NCBI RefSeq assembly: GCF_018390575.1
Contig: NZ_JAHBCJ010000013.1
Location: 1 to 51,244 of the forward strand
Reading direction: 5' to 3'
DNA from: Bhargavaea massiliensis
GTDB taxonomy: Bacteria; Bacillota; Bacilli; Bacillales_A; Planococcaceae
Length of the DNA stretch: 51,244 nt
The translations under genes were made by a program, and so were the position numbers. The notes beneath the pieces are model-generated. The model did not search any database. It was not told where the DNA came from and was given only the letters and a program-made list of their open reading frames with translations. Each line of letters begins with the position of its first letter. Position 1 is the stretch's first letter. Positions 1 through 10,228 of the stretch are shown here, in pieces.

Positions 1-30
1 CCCCCTGCAAGAGTAGGACGTCGCTGGGCA
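1..30 (+). rRNA. rrf: 5S ribosomal RNA, 3' end only
   Basis: The first 29-30 bases match the conserved 3' end of Bacillales 5S rRNA (CCCCCTGC...GAGTAGGACG..GC). The rest of the gene, and presumably 16S and 23S, lie before the window. A hairpin with a T-run follows at once, as expected for the end of an rRNA operon. Confidence 0.85.
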
Positions 31-35
31 CAAAG

Positions 36-62
36 CCGTCTCCTGATGGAGGCGGTTTTTTT
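36..62 (+). terminator. rRNA operon terminator
   Basis: Eight-base-pair stem CCGTCTCC / GGAGGCGG with a TGAT loop, followed by seven T. It ends the rRNA operon whose 5S tail opens the window. Confidence 0.9.
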
Positions 63-429
63 GTGCGGAAAAATGGCTGTTTTGTTTTCTTGGATGCCTA
101 TCTTCTGCCCATTCATAAAGAGCACGACCGCACATAGAACCCGAACAAGTGCACATAGGAATCTTCCCTTTCTCCCATGATTCTCCCATCAAACTCCGTC
201 GAGTGTTAACTAAGGCTTTCTGAGTGTTAAGTAAAGGTCAACTGAGTGTTAAGCATCGTTCCTTTCACCTTCCTCCTGCCGGAAATCGGACCCGTATGCC
301 ATTCTCCTTACTGGCCCATTGACTAAGCGCTAATAGTAGCGCTATATGATCTGCTTAAAAGAAGGGCTTCCCTAATACCTGCACCTGCATATCAAACCCA
401 AGGCTATCCGTCATCCGTCGTCCCGTGCG
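63..429. other. Non-coding stretch between 5S and yaaO
   Basis: No convincing gene is visible here. Short direct repeats lie in the first half (annotated separately). In B. subtilis csfB, xpaC and yaaN lie between the preceding genes and yaaO; none of them is present. Confidence 0.6.
130..252. repeat. Array of short direct repeats at about 21-22 bp spacing
   Basis: GAGTGTTAA occurs at 201, 222 and 244 (steps of 21 and 22). Just upstream GCACATAG occurs at 130 and 151 (step of 21), and TTCTCCCAT at 170 and 181 (step of 11). The bases between cores are not conserved. There is no coding potential and no cas gene. The core resembles the GAGTGCTTT core (reverse strand) of the array at 29574. Confidence 0.6.
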
Positions 430-438
430 TGTTATAAT
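430..438 (+). promoter_or_regulatory. Extended -10 promoter of yaaO-tmk
   Basis: TGTTATAAT is a perfect extended -10 (TGn-TATAAT). No good -35 is seen 17 bp upstream, which fits an extended -10 promoter. The inferred start site is near 445, leaving a short leader before the ribosome site AAAGGAG at 456-461. Confidence 0.65.
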
Positions 439-470
439 GGACCCATTGAACGGATAAAGGAGTTTATGCA

Positions 471-1910
471 ATGAGCAGTCAGTCGCGGCGGCCGGTCGTG
501 CACATGCTGGAGCAATTCGCAAAAAGCGACCCGTTGTCATTTCATGTGCCCGGCCACAAAAACGGAAATCTGACAGGATTGCCGGAAGCCGTCAGAGGAA
601 TGATGTCCTGGGATGTGACGGAGCTGCCGGGACTGGATGACCTCCATGCTCCGGAAGGGCCGATCCGGGAGGCGCAGGAACTTCTGGCCGCTGCTTACGG
701 CGCGCACCGGAGTTTTTTCCTCATCAATGGCTCGACGGCCGGTAACCTGGCAATGATACTTGCCGCCTGCCGTCCCGGAGACAGGGTCATTGTGCAACGC
801 AATGCGCATAAATCTATTTTTAACGGTTTGGTGCTTGCGGGGGCGCGTCCGGTGTATGTCGATCCGGCATGGGATGCGGAAACCCGGTCTCCCGGACACG
901 CGGAAGCGGAGCTAATCCGCGAAGCGATCGAGATGTACCCCGAGGCAAAAGCGGTGATCTTGACCAACCCGACCTATTACGGCAAGGTATCCCCGCATCT
1001 CAGTAACATTGCGGACATCTGCCATGATGCGGGCATTCCGCTTCTCGTAGATGAGGCGCATGGGGCGCATTTCAGGATTGGCGCGCCGTTTCCTGAACCA
1101 TCGCTTGCCCAGGGGGCGGACGTGGTCGTCCAGTCGGCACATAAGACGCTTCCTGCAATGACCATGGCCTCATTTCTGCATGTTGCTCACGGATCGCTGC
1201 TCGATGCACAGCGCATCGATTATTACTTGGGCATGCTGCAGTCCAGCAGTCCATCTTACCCGATGATGGCATCGCTGGACGATGCGCGGCATTATATCGC
1301 AACCTTCACAGAAGAAGACGTGAAGGCATTTCTTGACTATAGAAAGACGCTGATCATGGGATTGGACGAAGTAAAAGGTCTGTCTGTCATCCGGCCGGAT
1401 GATCCGCTCAAGCTGCTTCTTCGCGCGGACGGACATTCGGGGAATTCACTTGCGGAAGCGCTGGCCCATCAAGGTGTCCACACCGAACTTTCAGATCCGT
1501 ATCAGACGCTGCTTGTGCTGCCCCTCCTGAAAAAGGGACAGGATGTTCACCTGGGGGAAACGCTTGCTGCAGCCGCGAGAGCCGTAAAGTCACTCGGACC
1601 CGGAAAAGAAGCGAAAGAGCTCGATGAACCGTTTTCACAGCCGGCCGTCACAGCGGCTGATGGTCCGCCCGCTGTCCAGCCAGGAAACTCAACCGAGTGG
1701 ATTGACTTCCGGGAATCGGAAGGGCGTCTTTCCGCCGCATCCGTTATCCCCTATCCGCCGGGCATCCCGCTGCTCCTGCCGGAAGAACCCATCACCAGGG
1801 AGAAAATCCGGACTTTGCATCATTATCTGGCGGCCGGCACGGCTTTCCAGGGAACGCACCGGCTGCATATACAACAAATTTTGGTCTCACGACAGTCACC
1901 GGAGGCATAA
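471..1910 (+). CDS. yaaO: Orn/Lys/Arg decarboxylase family protein, YaaO-like
   Basis: A 479-residue PLP-dependent fold-type I enzyme of the basic amino acid decarboxylase family. The N-terminus carries the family motif FHVPGHKNG. The cofactor site shows VDEAHGAHF followed by SAHKTLPA, where the lysine should form the Schiff base with PLP. The length equals that of B. subtilis YaaO. The ATG at 471 follows AAAGGAG with good spacing. The product of such enzymes is a polyamine precursor (agmatine, cadaverine or putrescine); which substrate YaaO uses cannot be read from the sequence. It is the first gene of a tight pair with tmk: the tmk ribosome site lies inside its last codons. Confidence 0.85.
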   Translation: MSSQSRRPVVHMLEQFAKSDPLSFHVPGHKNGNLTGLPEAVRGMMSWDVTELPGLDDLHAPEGPIREAQELLAAAYGAHRSFFLINGSTAGNLAMILAACRPGDRVIVQRNAHKSIFNGLVLAGARPVYVDPAWDAETRSPGHAEAELIREAIEMYPEAKAVILTNPTYYGKVSPHLSNIADICHDAGIPLLVDEAHGAHFRIGAPFPEPSLAQGADVVVQSAHKTLPAMTMASFLHVAHGSLLDAQRIDYYLGMLQSSSPSYPMMASLDDARHYIATFTEEDVKAFLDYRKTLIMGLDEVKGLSVIRPDDPLKLLLRADGHSGNSLAEALAHQGVHTELSDPYQTLLVLPLLKKGQDVHLGETLAAAARAVKSLGPGKEAKELDEPFSQPAVTAADGPPAVQPGNSTEWIDFRESEGRLSAASVIPYPPGIPLLLPEEPITREKIRTLHHYLAAGTAFQGTHRLHIQQILVSRQSPEA

Positions 1911-1915
1911 TATAC

Positions 1916-2548
1916 ATGAAGACAAATGGTTTATTCATCACACTTGAAGGGCCGGATGGGGCAGGAAAAACTTCCGTCCTCGAGATTTTGGCGCAACGAT
2001 TCGAAGAGTCGGGGACCGAGTTTCTGCGGACACGCGAGCCCGGAGGCATCCGGATTTCAGAGAAGATCCGGGAAATCATCCTGGATAATGACCACACAGA
2101 GATGGAAGCCCGGACCGAGGCGCTGCTTTACGCGGCGGCGCGGCGCCAGCATCTGATCGAAAGGATCATCCCCGCTCTGGAGGCAGGAAAAGTGGTTCTC
2201 TGCGACCGGTTCATCGACAGCTCAATCGCCTATCAGGGGGCAGCCCGGGGGATCGGTACGGAGGAGGTCCGCTCGATCAACCGGTTTGCAATCGGGAACA
2301 CGATGCCCGACCTGACCATCCTTCTTGATGTGCCAGCTGAAGTCGGCATCCGGCGGATCAGCGAAGGAAGGGGCCACGAGGTGAACCGTCTCGATGCGGA
2401 AGGGCTCGACTTCCACAAAAAAGTGCGTGACGAGTACCTGAAAATCGCGGAAAGTGAGCCGGAGCGTGTGGTCTTGATCGACGCAACCGGAAGTCTCACC
2501 GACACCGCAGAAGTTGCCTGGGACTCAATAAAAAGTCGCATGAAGTAA
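1916..2548 (+). CDS. tmk: Thymidylate kinase
   Basis: A 210-residue P-loop kinase that phosphorylates dTMP to dTDP for DNA synthesis in the cytoplasm. The P-loop GPDGAGKTS lies near residue 12. The DR motif (CDRFIDSSIAYQGAARG) near residue 100 and the lid-region SEGRGHEVNRL are typical of the family. Size is normal. The start follows yaaO by 5 nt and uses GGAGG at 1901-1905, overlapping the end of yaaO, so the two are probably translated from one message. The same order (yaaO-tmk) occurs in B. subtilis. Confidence 0.96.
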   Translation: MKTNGLFITLEGPDGAGKTSVLEILAQRFEESGTEFLRTREPGGIRISEKIREIILDNDHTEMEARTEALLYAAARRQHLIERIIPALEAGKVVLCDRFIDSSIAYQGAARGIGTEEVRSINRFAIGNTMPDLTILLDVPAEVGIRRISEGRGHEVNRLDAEGLDFHKKVRDEYLKIAESEPERVVLIDATGSLTDTAEVAWDSIKSRMK

Positions 2549-2926
<378 letters not shown>

Positions 2927-2940
2927 TTTTAAGACGACCA

Positions 2941-2975
2941 CCCGTGCCCGTGAGATTTTCGGACACGGGATTTTT
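2941..2975 (+). terminator. Terminator between darA and holB
   Basis: CCCGTGCCCG pairs with CGGACACGGG (one mismatch) and is followed by ATTTTT. It separates darA from holB and sits where yaaR would be in B. subtilis. Confidence 0.7.
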
Positions 2976-2997
2976 CTAACAGGGAGGAAGGACGCCG

Positions 2998-4002
2998 GTG
3001 GACACCGATAATAGCATCATGAAGCGGCAACCTAAAGCGGCCTCTCTGCTGGGGGGATCCGCGGCTTCCGGACGCGTTGCCCACGCTTATTTGTTTGATG
3101 GCGTGAAGGGTGCCGGGAAAGAGCTGCTCGCCCGCTTTTTCACCCAGCTGCTCCTCTGCCACGGACCCGCGGACGGCATGCCGTGCGGCGAATGCCGCAA
3201 CTGCCGGAGAATACGGGAGGACAACCATCCAAACGTCACTCAAATTCATCCGGATGGACAAGACATCAAAAAAGGACAGATTTCCGACCTGATCTACAAG
3301 CTGAACAAGACCGGTCTTGAGGAAGGCCGCAAAATCTACATTTTGCATCAAGCGGACCGAATGAATATTTCCGCTGCCAACACACTCCTGAAATTCCTCG
3401 AGGAACCGGAAGGGGAAGTGACCGCAATCCTGCTCACAGACCGTGTGTCGGCCATCCTTCCGACGATCCGGTCCCGCTGCCAGGAGATCCACCTCCAGCC
3501 ACCGCCGAGAGAGGCGGTATTGGAGCAGTTGGTTGCGGAAGGCGGCGTCACCCGCACGATGGCGTCGACCGTCACGATGATCACGGCCGATCCGGGAGAG
3601 GCACTTGCGCTTTCGGCGGATGAGCAGTTTGGACAGGCCCGTAAGACAGTGATAAAATTGGTGGAAGCATCGGACAAAAGTATCCAGGAAGCCCTGCTGT
3701 TCATCCAGACGGACTGGGGTCCGCTCTTCAAGGAGAAGGACGAGACCGAACAGGGGCTGGATCTGCTCCTGTTCGCCTACCGTGATATTTCCGCGGTGAA
3801 GGCGGGACTCTCCACGCCGCTTGCCTATCCGGAAAACCGGGCCAGATGGGAAGAGATGGCGCTGCGGCTGACGTTCAGCCGGCTCGCTTCGATTCTCGAA
3901 GCCATCCTGAAGGCCAAGCGCAACCTCCAAAGCAATATGAACCGCACGCTTCTAATGGAACAACTGGTGCTCAACATGCAGGAGGGTCAACATGCTCTAT
4001 AA
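2998..4002 (+). CDS. holB: DNA polymerase III subunit delta prime
   Basis: A 334-residue clamp-loader subunit. It helps load the sliding clamp on DNA as part of the DnaX complex. Visible are the AAA+ P-loop-like GVKGAGKELLARFF (the residue after the lysine is Glu, not Ser/Thr), a cysteine cluster C..CGECRNC that binds zinc in the family, and the sensor region LLKFLEEPEGE with a following SRC motif. The start codon is GTG at 2998, 7 nt after GGGAGGAAGG; no ATG fits as well. It overlaps ricT by 11 nt, suggesting translational coupling. Confidence 0.93.
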   Translation: MDTDNSIMKRQPKAASLLGGSAASGRVAHAYLFDGVKGAGKELLARFFTQLLLCHGPADGMPCGECRNCRRIREDNHPNVTQIHPDGQDIKKGQISDLIYKLNKTGLEEGRKIYILHQADRMNISAANTLLKFLEEPEGEVTAILLTDRVSAILPTIRSRCQEIHLQPPPREAVLEQLVAEGGVTRTMASTVTMITADPGEALALSADEQFGQARKTVIKLVEASDKSIQEALLFIQTDWGPLFKEKDETEQGLDLLLFAYRDISAVKAGLSTPLAYPENRARWEEMALRLTFSRLASILEAILKAKRNLQSNMNRTLLMEQLVLNMQEGQHAL

Positions 4003-4798
4003 TGTAGTAGGCGTCCGCTTTAAAAAAGCGGGTAAAATATATTATTTCGATCCGGGCGAATACAGCCTGGAAAAAGGCGAATACGTTATTGTCGAAACGG
4101 CGCGGGGCGTCGAGTACGGCAAGGTCGTCATTCCGCCAAGGCAGATGAGCGGCGATGATATCGTCCTGCCGCTCAAAATGATTGTCCGCCCGGCGACAGA
4201 ACAGGACCGCGCTTCCGTCCGGGAAAACGAGGAAGAAGCTAAGCGGACATTCGACATCGCGGCCGGTAAAATCGAAGATCACGGGCTGGAGATGAAGCTG
4301 GTCGACGTCGAATACACATTTGACCGAAATAAAATCATTTTCTATTTCACGGCAGACGGCCGTGTCGATTTCCGGAATCTCGTCAAAGATCTTGCATCAG
4401 TGTTCCGGACCAGGATCGAACTGCGCCAGATCGGAGTGAGGGATGAGGCAAAGATGCTCGGCGGCATCGGTCCTTGCGGGCGTATGCTCTGCTGCTCGAC
4501 GTTCCTCGGGGACTTCGAGCCTGTCTCGATCAAGATGGCAAAGGATCAGAACCTGTCGCTGAATCCGTCCAAAATATCCGGACTGTGCGGCCGGCTGATG
4601 TGCTGCCTGAAATACGAAAATGACGAATATGAGGAAGCAAAGCGCCTCATGCCGGACGTCGGCACCCGCATCACTACGCCGGATGGTGCCGGAAGAGTCG
4701 TCGGGCTCAACTTGCTTGAGCGCATGCTGCAGGTAGAGCTGTCCGGTGAAAAGAAAGTGATCGATTATTCGATGGACGAAATCTTGCAATCGGTTTGA
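3992..4798 (+). CDS. ricT: RicT (YaaT), PSP1-domain subunit of the RicAFT complex
   Basis: A 268-residue PSP1-domain protein. In B. subtilis RicT works with RicA (YmcA) and RicF (YlbF) as an Fe-S-carrying complex that promotes RNase Y-dependent mRNA maturation and speeds Spo0A phosphorylation, affecting sporulation, competence and biofilms. The cysteine-rich stretch GPCGRMLCC and LCGRLMCCLKYE near residues 160-210 is the likely Fe-S ligand region. It starts inside the end of holB (11-nt overlap) and has the usual family length. Confidence 0.93.
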   Translation: MLYNVVGVRFKKAGKIYYFDPGEYSLEKGEYVIVETARGVEYGKVVIPPRQMSGDDIVLPLKMIVRPATEQDRASVRENEEEAKRTFDIAAGKIEDHGLEMKLVDVEYTFDRNKIIFYFTADGRVDFRNLVKDLASVFRTRIELRQIGVRDEAKMLGGIGPCGRMLCCSTFLGDFEPVSIKMAKDQNLSLNPSKISGLCGRLMCCLKYENDEYEEAKRLMPDVGTRITTPDGAGRVVGLNLLERMLQVELSGEKKVIDYSMDEILQSV

Positions 4799-4825
4799 CG
4801 CAATCAATATGGGGTGTGAGCATTG

Positions 4826-5185
4826 ATGGACCGGAACTTCTTGGACAAGGTCATGGAATTCGGGCAACACCTTGATTCGGCCAATCGCCAGTATGCGGAA
4901 CTGAAGGAGTCGGTCGCACAGATGATGGAGGAGAACCACGCTCTCCAGATCGAAAACCATCATCTGCGCAACCGCCTGGAAGAGATCGAAAAGCAGCTGG
5001 AGGACAGGGGCCGGAAGCCCGGAAAAAAACATCAGCCGAAATCGGCGGAGATCGGGGAAGGACATGACAACCTCGCCCGCCTTTATAATGAAGGGTTCCA
5101 CGTCTGCAACGTCCACTTTGGAAGTTCGCGGAAGGGCGAGGACTGCCTGTTCTGCCTCTCATTCTTGAACAAGCAGAATGGATAA
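4826..5185 (+). CDS. yabA: Replication initiation control protein YabA
   Basis: A 119-residue protein, the same length as B. subtilis YabA. The N-terminal half (about residues 5-60) is a heptad coiled coil used for tetramerisation. The C-terminal domain carries the zinc-binding pattern HVCNVHFG...CLFCLSFL. YabA binds DnaA and DnaN and restrains DnaA cooperativity at the origin, preventing over-initiation. An in-frame TTG lies at 4823 directly before the ATG; the ATG at 4826 was preferred. The ribosome site is GGGGTGTGAG at 4811-4820. A terminator hairpin begins at its stop codon. Confidence 0.93.
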   Translation: MDRNFLDKVMEFGQHLDSANRQYAELKESVAQMMEENHALQIENHHLRNRLEEIEKQLEDRGRKPGKKHQPKSAEIGEGHDNLARLYNEGFHVCNVHFGSSRKGEDCLFCLSFLNKQNG

Positions 5186-5222
5186 AGACCGGTTCCGCTA
5201 TTGGCGGAATACGGTCTTTTCT
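5184..5222 (+). terminator. Terminator after yabA
   Basis: AAAGACCG-GTTCCGC pairs with GCGGAAT-ACGGTCTTTT around a five-base loop, with a T-rich tail. The stem starts within the yabA stop codon. Confidence 0.8.
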
Positions 5223-5273
5223 TTGGGCTTCAATGGCTTCTGCCCAGAAACTGTTTCACGGAGGATAAAAGGC

Positions 5274-6026
5274 ATGAATATAGAACTGAACGAAGATGAA
5301 CGGCTGGATGATCTGCTCGCGGAAGGGCTGAAAATCATTCAGAGCCCCCAGGTGTTTTCATTTTCCCTGGATGCTGTATTGCTGGCGAAATTCGCCTATG
5401 TACCGATCCGCAAATCCGGGAGCATCATCGACCTTTGCACGGGCAATGGGGCGATTCCGCTGTTTCTGAGCGCGCGGTCGAATGCGCCGATTACCGGGGT
5501 GGAACTCCAGCCAAGGCTGTCAAACATGGCGGAGCGCAGTGTCGCGCTGAACGGCATGGAGGACCGGATTCGCATCGTCACAGGGGACGTAAAGGGGATT
5601 GCGGACATACTCGGGCATGAAAAGCACGATACGGTGACATGCAATCCTCCTTACTTTCCCGCACATGAGCTGAGCGACCGCAACATGCTGGAGGAAGTCG
5701 CAATCGCCCGGCATGAATTGTATCTGACGTTGGACCAGGCCGTGGAAAATGCGAGCGCCTTACTGAAACAGGGCGGCAAAGCGGCATTTGTCCACCGTCC
5801 GGGAAGGCTGCTCGACATCATCACTTCGATGAGGCAGCATCGCCTGGAGCCGAAGCGGATCCGGTTCGTTTATCCGAAGAGCGGCAGGGAGGCCAACACC
5901 CTCCTGATCGAGGGAACAAAGGACGGCAAGCCGGACCTGAAGATCCTTCCGCCGCTTTATGTCTATGAGGATGACGGAGCCTATACGCCGGAAATACGGG
6001 AGATGCTGTATGGACCGGGTGAATGA
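5274..6026 (+). CDS. trmN6: tRNA1(Val) (adenine(37)-N6)-methyltransferase family protein (YabB)
   Basis: A 250-residue SAM-dependent methyltransferase. The SAM-binding motif [10 protein letters not shown] lies near residue 50 and the catalytic NPPY motif (CNPPYF) near residue 125, typical of N6-adenine methyltransferases. The family name comes from E. coli TrmN6, which methylates A37 of a valine tRNA; the substrate in Gram-positives is less certain. The start at 5274 follows GGAGG with 9-nt spacing; an open frame extends 96 nt further upstream but through the yabA terminator. It overlaps yazA by 17 nt. Confidence 0.88.
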   Translation: MNIELNEDERLDDLLAEGLKIIQSPQVFSFSLDAVLLAKFAYVPIRKSGSIIDLCTGNGAIPLFLSARSNAPITGVELQPRLSNMAERSVALNGMEDRIRIVTGDVKGIADILGHEKHDTVTCNPPYFPAHELSDRNMLEEVAIARHELYLTLDQAVENASALLKQGGKAAFVHRPGRLLDIITSMRQHRLEPKRIRFVYPKSGREANTLLIEGTKDGKPDLKILPPLYVYEDDGAYTPEIREMLYGPGE

Positions 6027-6288
6027 AGGGGAGCATGTGCTCTATGTGCTCGAGTGTTCGGACGGGACCTATTATGCGGGTTATACCAATAACCTGGAGC
6101 GTCGGGTAAAGGTGCACAATGAAGGGAAAGGCGCGAAATATACAAAGCCCCGGCGGCCGGTCCGTTGCGTCTTCAATGAAACATTTGAAACCAAGCAGGA
6201 AGCGATGCGGGCCGAGTACGCGTTCAAGCAGCTCAGGCGGGTTGAAAAGATCGACTACATGAAGCGGAATGGAGGCGGGCGTCCATGA
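6010..6288 (+). CDS. yazA: GIY-YIG nuclease superfamily protein YazA
   Basis: A 92-residue single-domain GIY-YIG protein of the UPF0213 family. The fold signature is seen as [22 protein letters not shown] (broken here by its variable positions) followed by [10 protein letters not shown]. The role of this small conserved family is not established. It begins inside the end of trmN6 (ribosome site GGGAG at 5998-6002) and ends in an ATGA overlap with rsmI, so the three genes are probably translationally coupled. Confidence 0.85.
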   Translation: MDRVNEGEHVLYVLECSDGTYYAGYTNNLERRVKVHNEGKGAKYTKPRRPVRCVFNETFETKQEAMRAEYAFKQLRRVEKIDYMKRNGGGRP

Positions 6289-7166
6289 AGTCCCAGAAGA
6301 GCGTACAGGACCCTGGCGGAAAACTTTATCTTGTCGGGACACCGATCGGCAACCTCGAGGACATCACATTCCGGGCGATCCGGATCCTGAAGGAATCAGC
6401 GGTGATTGCTGCAGAAGATACGCGAAATACGAAGAAACTTCTGAACCACTTTGATATCCAGACACCGCTTCTGAGCTATCACGAACATAATCTGAAAGAA
6501 GGCGGGGACCGGATTTTATCCGCGCTGGCAGGAGGGGAAGACGTGGCCCTCGTAAGTGATGCGGGCATGCCATGCATTTCGGATCCCGGAGCGGACATTG
6601 CGGCCCGGGCAATCAGTGAGGGATATGCCGTTGTCCCGGTGCCGGGAGCCAATGCGGCGCTGTCTGCACTGATCGCTTCAGGTCTTCCGGCACAGCCGTT
6701 TCTGTTCCACGGCTTTCCGCCACGAAAGAAAAACGACAGGCGGGACCTGTTCGGAAAAATGGCCGTGCGTGGGGAGACGGTGATTTTCTACGAATCACCA
6801 CACCGGCTAAAGGATTCACTCCGTGATCTCGAGGCTGCCTTCGGATCGGAGCGACGGGTCGTGCTCGTCCGGGAACTGACAAAGAAGTTCGAAGAGATTC
6901 TGCGCGGCACCGCCAGTGAGGCGGTGGCTTATGCAGAATCAACAGACCTCAAGGGAGAATTCTGCATCGTCGTCGAAGGCGCGGATTTGAAAACCATCCG
7001 GCATGCCGAAGAACAGTCGGAGTGGTGGGCCGGCCTGACGCAAAAGGCCCATGTAGAGGCCGTGATGGAGCGGGAAGGTGTTCCGCCGAAGGAAGCCATC
7101 AAAATCGCGGCAAAAGAACGCGGAGAACCGAAGCGGGATATTTATCAGGCGTATCATCTGAAATAA
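6285..7166 (+). CDS. rsmI: 16S rRNA (cytidine(1402)-2'-O)-methyltransferase
   Basis: A 293-residue member of the tetrapyrrole methylase superfamily. RsmI adds the 2'-O-methyl group to C1402 in the decoding centre of 16S rRNA. Visible motifs are LVGTPIGNLEDIT at the N-terminus, AEDTRNTKKLL near residue 45, and the glycine-rich SDAGMPCISDPGA near residue 90. It starts in an ATGA overlap with yazA and is followed by a strong terminator, ending the operon. Confidence 0.95.
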   Translation: MKSQKSVQDPGGKLYLVGTPIGNLEDITFRAIRILKESAVIAAEDTRNTKKLLNHFDIQTPLLSYHEHNLKEGGDRILSALAGGEDVALVSDAGMPCISDPGADIAARAISEGYAVVPVPGANAALSALIASGLPAQPFLFHGFPPRKKNDRRDLFGKMAVRGETVIFYESPHRLKDSLRDLEAAFGSERRVVLVRELTKKFEEILRGTASEAVAYAESTDLKGEFCIVVEGADLKTIRHAEEQSEWWAGLTQKAHVEAVMEREGVPPKEAIKIAAKERGEPKRDIYQAYHLK

Positions 7167-7188
7167 TGCACGGGTACGGACCCAAACG

Positions 7189-7228
7189 AAACCATCAGGC
7201 CGAATAATATAAGGCCTGATGGTTTTTT
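7189..7228 (+). terminator. Terminator after rsmI
   Basis: Perfect 12-bp stem AACCATCAGGCC / GGCCTGATGGTT with an 11-base loop, followed by a run of T. Confidence 0.9.
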
Positions 7229-7342
7229 ATGTACTTCTTTGTCGGATATCCCGAGTGCGATTAGTGAAAGAAAACGATTCCTGAAACCGACTATTTAATA
7301 GGAAGATACTCTTGAGTAAAAAGCGGATCCTTCCGCATAACA

Positions 7343-7371
7343 ATAAAACCGCCCGGAAAGTTCCGGGCGGT
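7343..7371 (-). terminator. Terminator after abrB
   Basis: CCGCCCGGAA / TTCCGGGCGG perfect 10-bp stem with a tiny loop; on the - strand it is followed by TTTTATTG, right after the abrB stop codon. Confidence 0.85.
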
Positions 7372-7384
7372 CTGTAAGGTCGTT

Positions 7385-7675
7385 TTATACGTGCTGCTTT
7401 TGGCCGAGACGTTCTGAAATTTCGTCAACGAGCTTTTTCGCGCCTTCTTCGCTGAGAATCAGTTTTCCGTCAATCAGGCGGAAATTGTCATCGGACACAT
7501 CGCCTGTGATGGCACAAGTCATGTTTGGCATGTATTTTTTCAGGATAATCCGGTCGTCATCCACGTAAATCTCCAATGCGTCTTTTTCCTTGATGCCGAG
7601 TGTGCGGCGGAGTTCGATTGGAATGACTACCCGTCCAAGTTCATCGACTTTACGTACAATACCCGTCGATTTCAT
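7385..7675 (-). CDS. abrB: Transition-state regulator AbrB
   Basis: A 96-residue DNA-binding protein, normal length. The N-terminal swapped-hairpin domain reads MKSTGIVRKVDELGR then VVIPIELRRTLGI, as in B. subtilis AbrB. A cysteine sits at about residue 54, as in the B. subtilis protein. AbrB represses many stationary-phase genes, including spoVG, during growth. It is one of only two intact genes on the - strand here. Its promoter carries two Spo0A boxes just downstream of the start site, so repression by Spo0A~P at the onset of sporulation is expected. Confidence 0.96.
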   Translation of the reverse strand: MKSTGIVRKVDELGRVVIPIELRRTLGIKEKDALEIYVDDDRIILKKYMPNMTCAITGDVSDDNFRLIDGKLILSEEGAKKLVDEISERLGQKQHV

Positions 7676-7707
7676 CCAGTATTGCCCCTTTCGAGTTCTA
7701 TCTTATT

Positions 7708-7724
7708 TTCGTCAAGATTCGACA
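7708..7724 (-). promoter_or_regulatory. Tandem Spo0A boxes in the abrB promoter
   Basis: On the - strand TGTCGAA (7718-7724) and TGACGAA (7708-7714) both match the 0A box TGnCGAA perfectly. They lie one helical turn (10 bp) apart in the same orientation, roughly 12-28 nt downstream of the inferred abrB start. In B. subtilis Spo0A~P represses abrB from tandem boxes in the same position. Confidence 0.85.
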
Positions 7725-7742
7725 TGCTAATTGACTAAATCC

Positions 7743-7771
7743 ATCATACCAACTAATGCCAATACCGTCAA
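7743..7771 (-). promoter_or_regulatory. abrB sigma-A promoter
   Basis: On the - strand TTGACG (7771-7766), 17-bp spacer, TATGAT (7748-7743). The start site would be near 7736, just before the Spo0A boxes. Confidence 0.75.
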
Positions 7772-7858
7772 TTTACAAGGCCAAAAAGTTTTGTAAAAAC
7801 AATATTTTTTCCGGCCTAAGTCAAATTTATACCATTTCGGGCGATAAATAAAGTGTTT

Positions 7859-7888
7859 TGTTAGAACGTACTCAAAAAAGTGCTAACA
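7859..7888. repeat. Imperfect inverted repeat between abrB and metG
   Basis: Arms TGTTAGAAC and GTGCTAACA (one mismatch) surround an A-rich centre. It lies upstream of both divergent genes and could be an operator. It partly resembles a CIRCE element (TTAGCACTC-N9-GAGTGCTAA), but the left arm fits poorly. Confidence 0.4.
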
Positions 7889-7932
7889 GGTGAATAATGA
7901 TTAATGGAAATTGTCCTGCCGGCTTGCCTGCA

Positions 7933-9969
<2,037 letters not shown>

Positions 9970-10011
9970 TTTCGGATGTTCTGTAACATTTATATTGACC
10001 TGAGAAAATAG

Positions 10012-10047
10012 AAACCGGAGGACTTTAGTCCTCCGGTTTTCCTTTTT
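10012..10047 (+). terminator. Terminator after metG
   Basis: AAACCGGAGGACT pairs with AGTCCTCCGGTTT and is followed by a T-rich tail. Confidence 0.9.
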
Positions 10048-10228
10048 GCTGTTAATGGAACTCGGTTTCTTTGACTTTTTTCGTGACTTCCCGTACAACT
10101 TTATAAGTCTTGAGATAGAGTCTTGTCATTTAACTAAATCTAATTTGTAATCTAAATGTAATAGAACTGTGAAATTTGAAAAAGGATTTATGTATAGACT
10201 TGAACAATACATTGGGAGAGTGAATCGC

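Noticed and set aside
7860-7886. CIRCE element (HrcA operator) before metG
   Set aside because: The right arm fits 8 of 9 bases, but the left arm only about 6 of 9, the spacer is off by one, and no chaperone gene follows.
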